NCBI GenBank assembly: GCA_964483545.1
Contig: CAZACC010000093.1
Location: forward strand, 1-7,578
DNA from: JAAYYM01 sp964483545
GTDB lineage: Bacteria > Bacillota > Clostridia > Lachnospirales > Lachnospiraceae
Direction: 5' to 3'
DNA length: 7,578 nt
Shown here one piece after another: positions 6,386 through 7,578 of the stretch (its first letter is position 1; each line of letters begins with the position of its first letter). The position numbers and the translations under genes are program-made. Under the pieces are notes generated by a model. It ran no database searches, was not told the DNA's origin, and saw only the letters and a program-made list of their open reading frames with translations.

Positions 6386-7151
6386 TCCAGAATCTATTGA
6401 TCAGGCAGAGAAACTGATGGTATGTGCAGCTAGATTAACACAGCGAGGTCATCAGATTACCTGCCTTGATGATTTTATGGGCCTGTATGAAAAACCATAT
6501 GAAAGATCTACCGTGAAGAACTTGGTGAAGTTACCACATCCAACGATACAAAAGTTTTCTGTGATCAATGTTGTAGTAGTTGGAGCTTCCAGAAGATTTT
6601 TGGCACAGATTACAAGACATCAAAATGAAGTGAAATATATGTCAGCGAGCTTGCAGTACAGCGATTATTCAGGGGTGGAAGATTTCGTGGTTCCATATGA
6701 ACTGTTAGATAGTCCCCAGGAAGAAATCTATATTAACCAGAGCAAAGAGGCTATGCAGCGTTACCAGGAGATGGTAGAGGTAGGTGTAGATAATGATTCT
6801 GCGGGATATTGTGCACCACAAGGCATGAGAAATATTCTCCTGATTAGTGCAACACCGTATCAGTGGAAACACATGATTCATCAGAGAACCTGTAGAAGAA
6901 ATACAGCAGAAACCAGATATGTAATGCTTCGGATTTGGGAGCAGTTAATCAGCCAGAATACTGAACTGTTCTCTGATTGTGGACCTTACTGTATGAATGG
7001 AATTTGTGAAGAAGGAAAGATGACTTGCGGTAAAAGTATTCTGCCTACTATGACAGTAATCAACATTATCCGCGTGGATTTTCCGAAGATTCTAGATACG
7101 GGACAATTTGAAACGGAGGAAGGAGAACAGCATGAAGATACAGCTAATTGA
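6357..7151 (+). CDS. thyX: Divergent flavin-dependent thymidylate synthase (ThyX family)
   Basis: This 264-residue protein belongs by overall sequence to ThyX, which makes dTMP from dUMP using methylenetetrahydrofolate, FAD and NADPH. Supporting segments are GASRRFLAQITRH (76-88), YMSASLQYSDYS (94-105), YQWKHMIHQRTCRRNTAETR (168-187, the counterpart of the usual R...AQ.EIR region) and a C-terminal four-Cys segment (C208, C212, C217, C224). Length is at the upper end of the normal range. Odd: the signature RHR-x7-S is degenerate. It reads R87-H88-Q89 with S98 and Q100-Y101 where S-x-R-Y is usual, so two signature arginines are replaced by Gln. The usual G-H-x-S-x-x-E-H segment is only partly visible (H61-P-T63). 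The enzyme may be an active divergent clade or have altered substrate use. The start is ATG 6357. It overlaps the upstream gene by 29 bases and dut by 20 bases. Confidence 0.82.
   Translation: MRKIEVKILNPESIDQAEKLMVCAARLTQRGHQITCLDDFMGLYEKPYERSTVKNLVKLPHPTIQKFSVINVVVVGASRRFLAQITRHQNEVKYMSASLQYSDYSGVEDFVVPYELLDSPQEEIYINQSKEAMQRYQEMVEVGVDNDSAGYCAPQGMRNILLISATPYQWKHMIHQRTCRRNTAETRYVMLRIWEQLISQNTELFSDCGPYCMNGICEEGKMTCGKSILPTMTVINIIRVDFPKILDTGQFETEEGEQHEDTAN
7120..7125 (+). promoter_or_regulatory. Ribosome binding site selecting ATG 7132 of dut
   Basis: AAGGAG lies six bases before ATG 7132, within the 3' end of thyX. An in-frame TTG at 7108 precedes this site and would add eight residues before the normal dUTPase N-terminus, so ATG 7132 is preferred. 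Confidence 0.7.
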
Positions 7152-7536
7152 TTTTGGTGGAAGGAGTCCAGTGAGAGCTCATGTTAATGATGCAGGTGCA
7201 GATGTATTTAGTCCATGTAGTCAGGTTCTTAAACCAGGGCAGATCAGCAAACTGCCATTAGGGTTTGGTGTCAGAATACCAGATGGATATGCAGGATATA
7301 TTTTTCCGCGTAGTGGACTTAGTACGCTTGGCATTGTGTGTGAGCTTCCTCCGATAGATTCAAGATATGAGGGAGAAGTTCATGCCATTATCTCTAATGT
7401 GAGCAGAGACAGTTATGAAATAAAAGCAGGGGATAAGATTGGACAGCTGGTTATTTTACCAGTAGTGATTCCAGAATTTACCTATGAATCTTGGAAAGAA
7501 CGTGGAACCGATGCTTTTGGTTCTACAGGAAGATAG
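7132..7536 (+). CDS. dut: dUTP diphosphatase, trimeric Dut family
   Basis: This 134-residue, full-length trimeric dUTPase hydrolyses dUTP to dUMP and pyrophosphate, keeping uracil out of DNA and supplying dUMP for thymidylate synthesis. All five motifs are visible: I, D20-A-G-A-D24; II, P59-R-S-G-L-S64; III, I75-D76-S-R-Y79-E-G-E82 with the expected catalytic Asp76; IV, G100-D-K-I-G-Q-L106; V, R124-G-T-D-A-F129-G-S-T-G133. Motif III has Pro-Pro in place of the usual Gly before ID, and motif V has D-A where Gly-Gly is common; both sit near the nucleotide, but the key Asp, Tyr and Phe are kept. The gene overlaps thyX by 20 bases, suggesting coupled translation, and its product is the substrate of a normal ThyX. 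It ends ten bases before the next start. Confidence 0.92.
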   Translation: MKIQLIDFGGRSPVRAHVNDAGADVFSPCSQVLKPGQISKLPLGFGVRIPDGYAGYIFPRSGLSTLGIVCELPPIDSRYEGEVHAIISNVSRDSYEIKAGDKIGQLVILPVVIPEFTYESWKERGTDAFGSTGR

Positions 7537-7540
7537 GAGG
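7535..7540 (+). promoter_or_regulatory. Ribosome binding site of the topoisomerase gene
   Basis: AGGAGG overlaps the dut stop codon and is six bases before ATG 7547, so the topoisomerase gene appears to continue the same operon. Confidence 0.7.
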
Positions 7541-7546
7541 CAAGAA

Positions 7547-7578
7547 ATGTATAAATTAGTAATTGCAGAGAAACCATC
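7547..7578 (+). CDS. topB: DNA topoisomerase III-like type IA topoisomerase, N-terminus only (3' end outside window)
   Basis: Only the first ten codons and part of the next are present, reading M-Y-K-L-V-I-A-E-K-P-S. This is the typical beginning of the Toprim domain of type IA topoisomerases of the topoisomerase III type (LVIAEKPS). Such enzymes pass or decatenate single strands and are common in Tn1549-like conjugative elements, which supports the call in this context. The start is ATG 7547 with AGGAGG six bases upstream. The catalytic Tyr and everything after residue 11 lie outside the window, so completeness cannot be judged. Confidence 0.65.
   Translation, partial: MYKLVIAEKP

Noticed and set aside
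7108..7131. TTG 7108 as start of dut
   Set aside because: The ribosome binding site lies downstream of it; ATG 7132 gives the usual dUTPase N-terminus.

Overview
The window reads as part of the transfer operon of an integrative and conjugative element (ICE) from a low-to-moderate G+C Firmicute, most likely a gut Clostridia/Lachnospiraceae host. The evidence is strong AGGAGG-type ribosome binding sites, AGA/ATA-rich codon use, and the gene order VirB4-type ATPase, membrane-anchored NlpC/P60 hydrolase, DUF4315 protein, DUF4366 protein. I know that order from Tn1549-like elements and the C. difficile CTn elements. All genes are on the + strand and tightly packed. No tRNA, rRNA, CRISPR array, IS element or attachment site is visible.

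Layout. (1) 1-489 is the 3' end of a VirB4/TraE-like ATPase. (2) 520-2259 is a membrane-anchored NlpC/P60 peptidoglycan hydrolase (CD1108-like), followed by an intrinsic terminator at 2271-2302. (3) 2323-2664 (DUF4315, coiled coil) and 2651-3448 (DUF4366, signal peptide, Cys cluster, TM, acidic tail) overlap each other and are followed by a second intrinsic terminator at 3475-3509. (4) 3540-3701 is an unrecognised 53-residue gene overlapping the start of a 780-residue fusion of RadC-type JAMM, YodL-like, ArdC N-terminal and HExxH metallopeptidase regions (3691-6033). (5) 6035-7536 is a translationally coupled nucleotide-metabolism block: a 116-residue MazG/DUF1599-like protein, a divergent ThyX and a trimeric dUTPase. 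(6) From 7547 the first residues of a type IA topoisomerase (topoisomerase III type) begin and run off the window.

How it fits together. The first four genes build or power the mating channel and open the cell wall. The RadC-ArdC fusion probably protects or processes the incoming single strand. dUTPase gives dUMP and a ThyX would convert dUMP to dTMP, so the middle block may keep dUTP low and thymidylate available while the element is copied in a recipient. The topoisomerase would act on transferred DNA. The points most worth a second look are the degenerate ThyX signature, the nucleotide block inside a conjugation operon, the multi-domain RadC-ArdC fusion, and two good intrinsic terminators with no room for a new promoter before the next gene. 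The last point suggests read-through or antitermination control.
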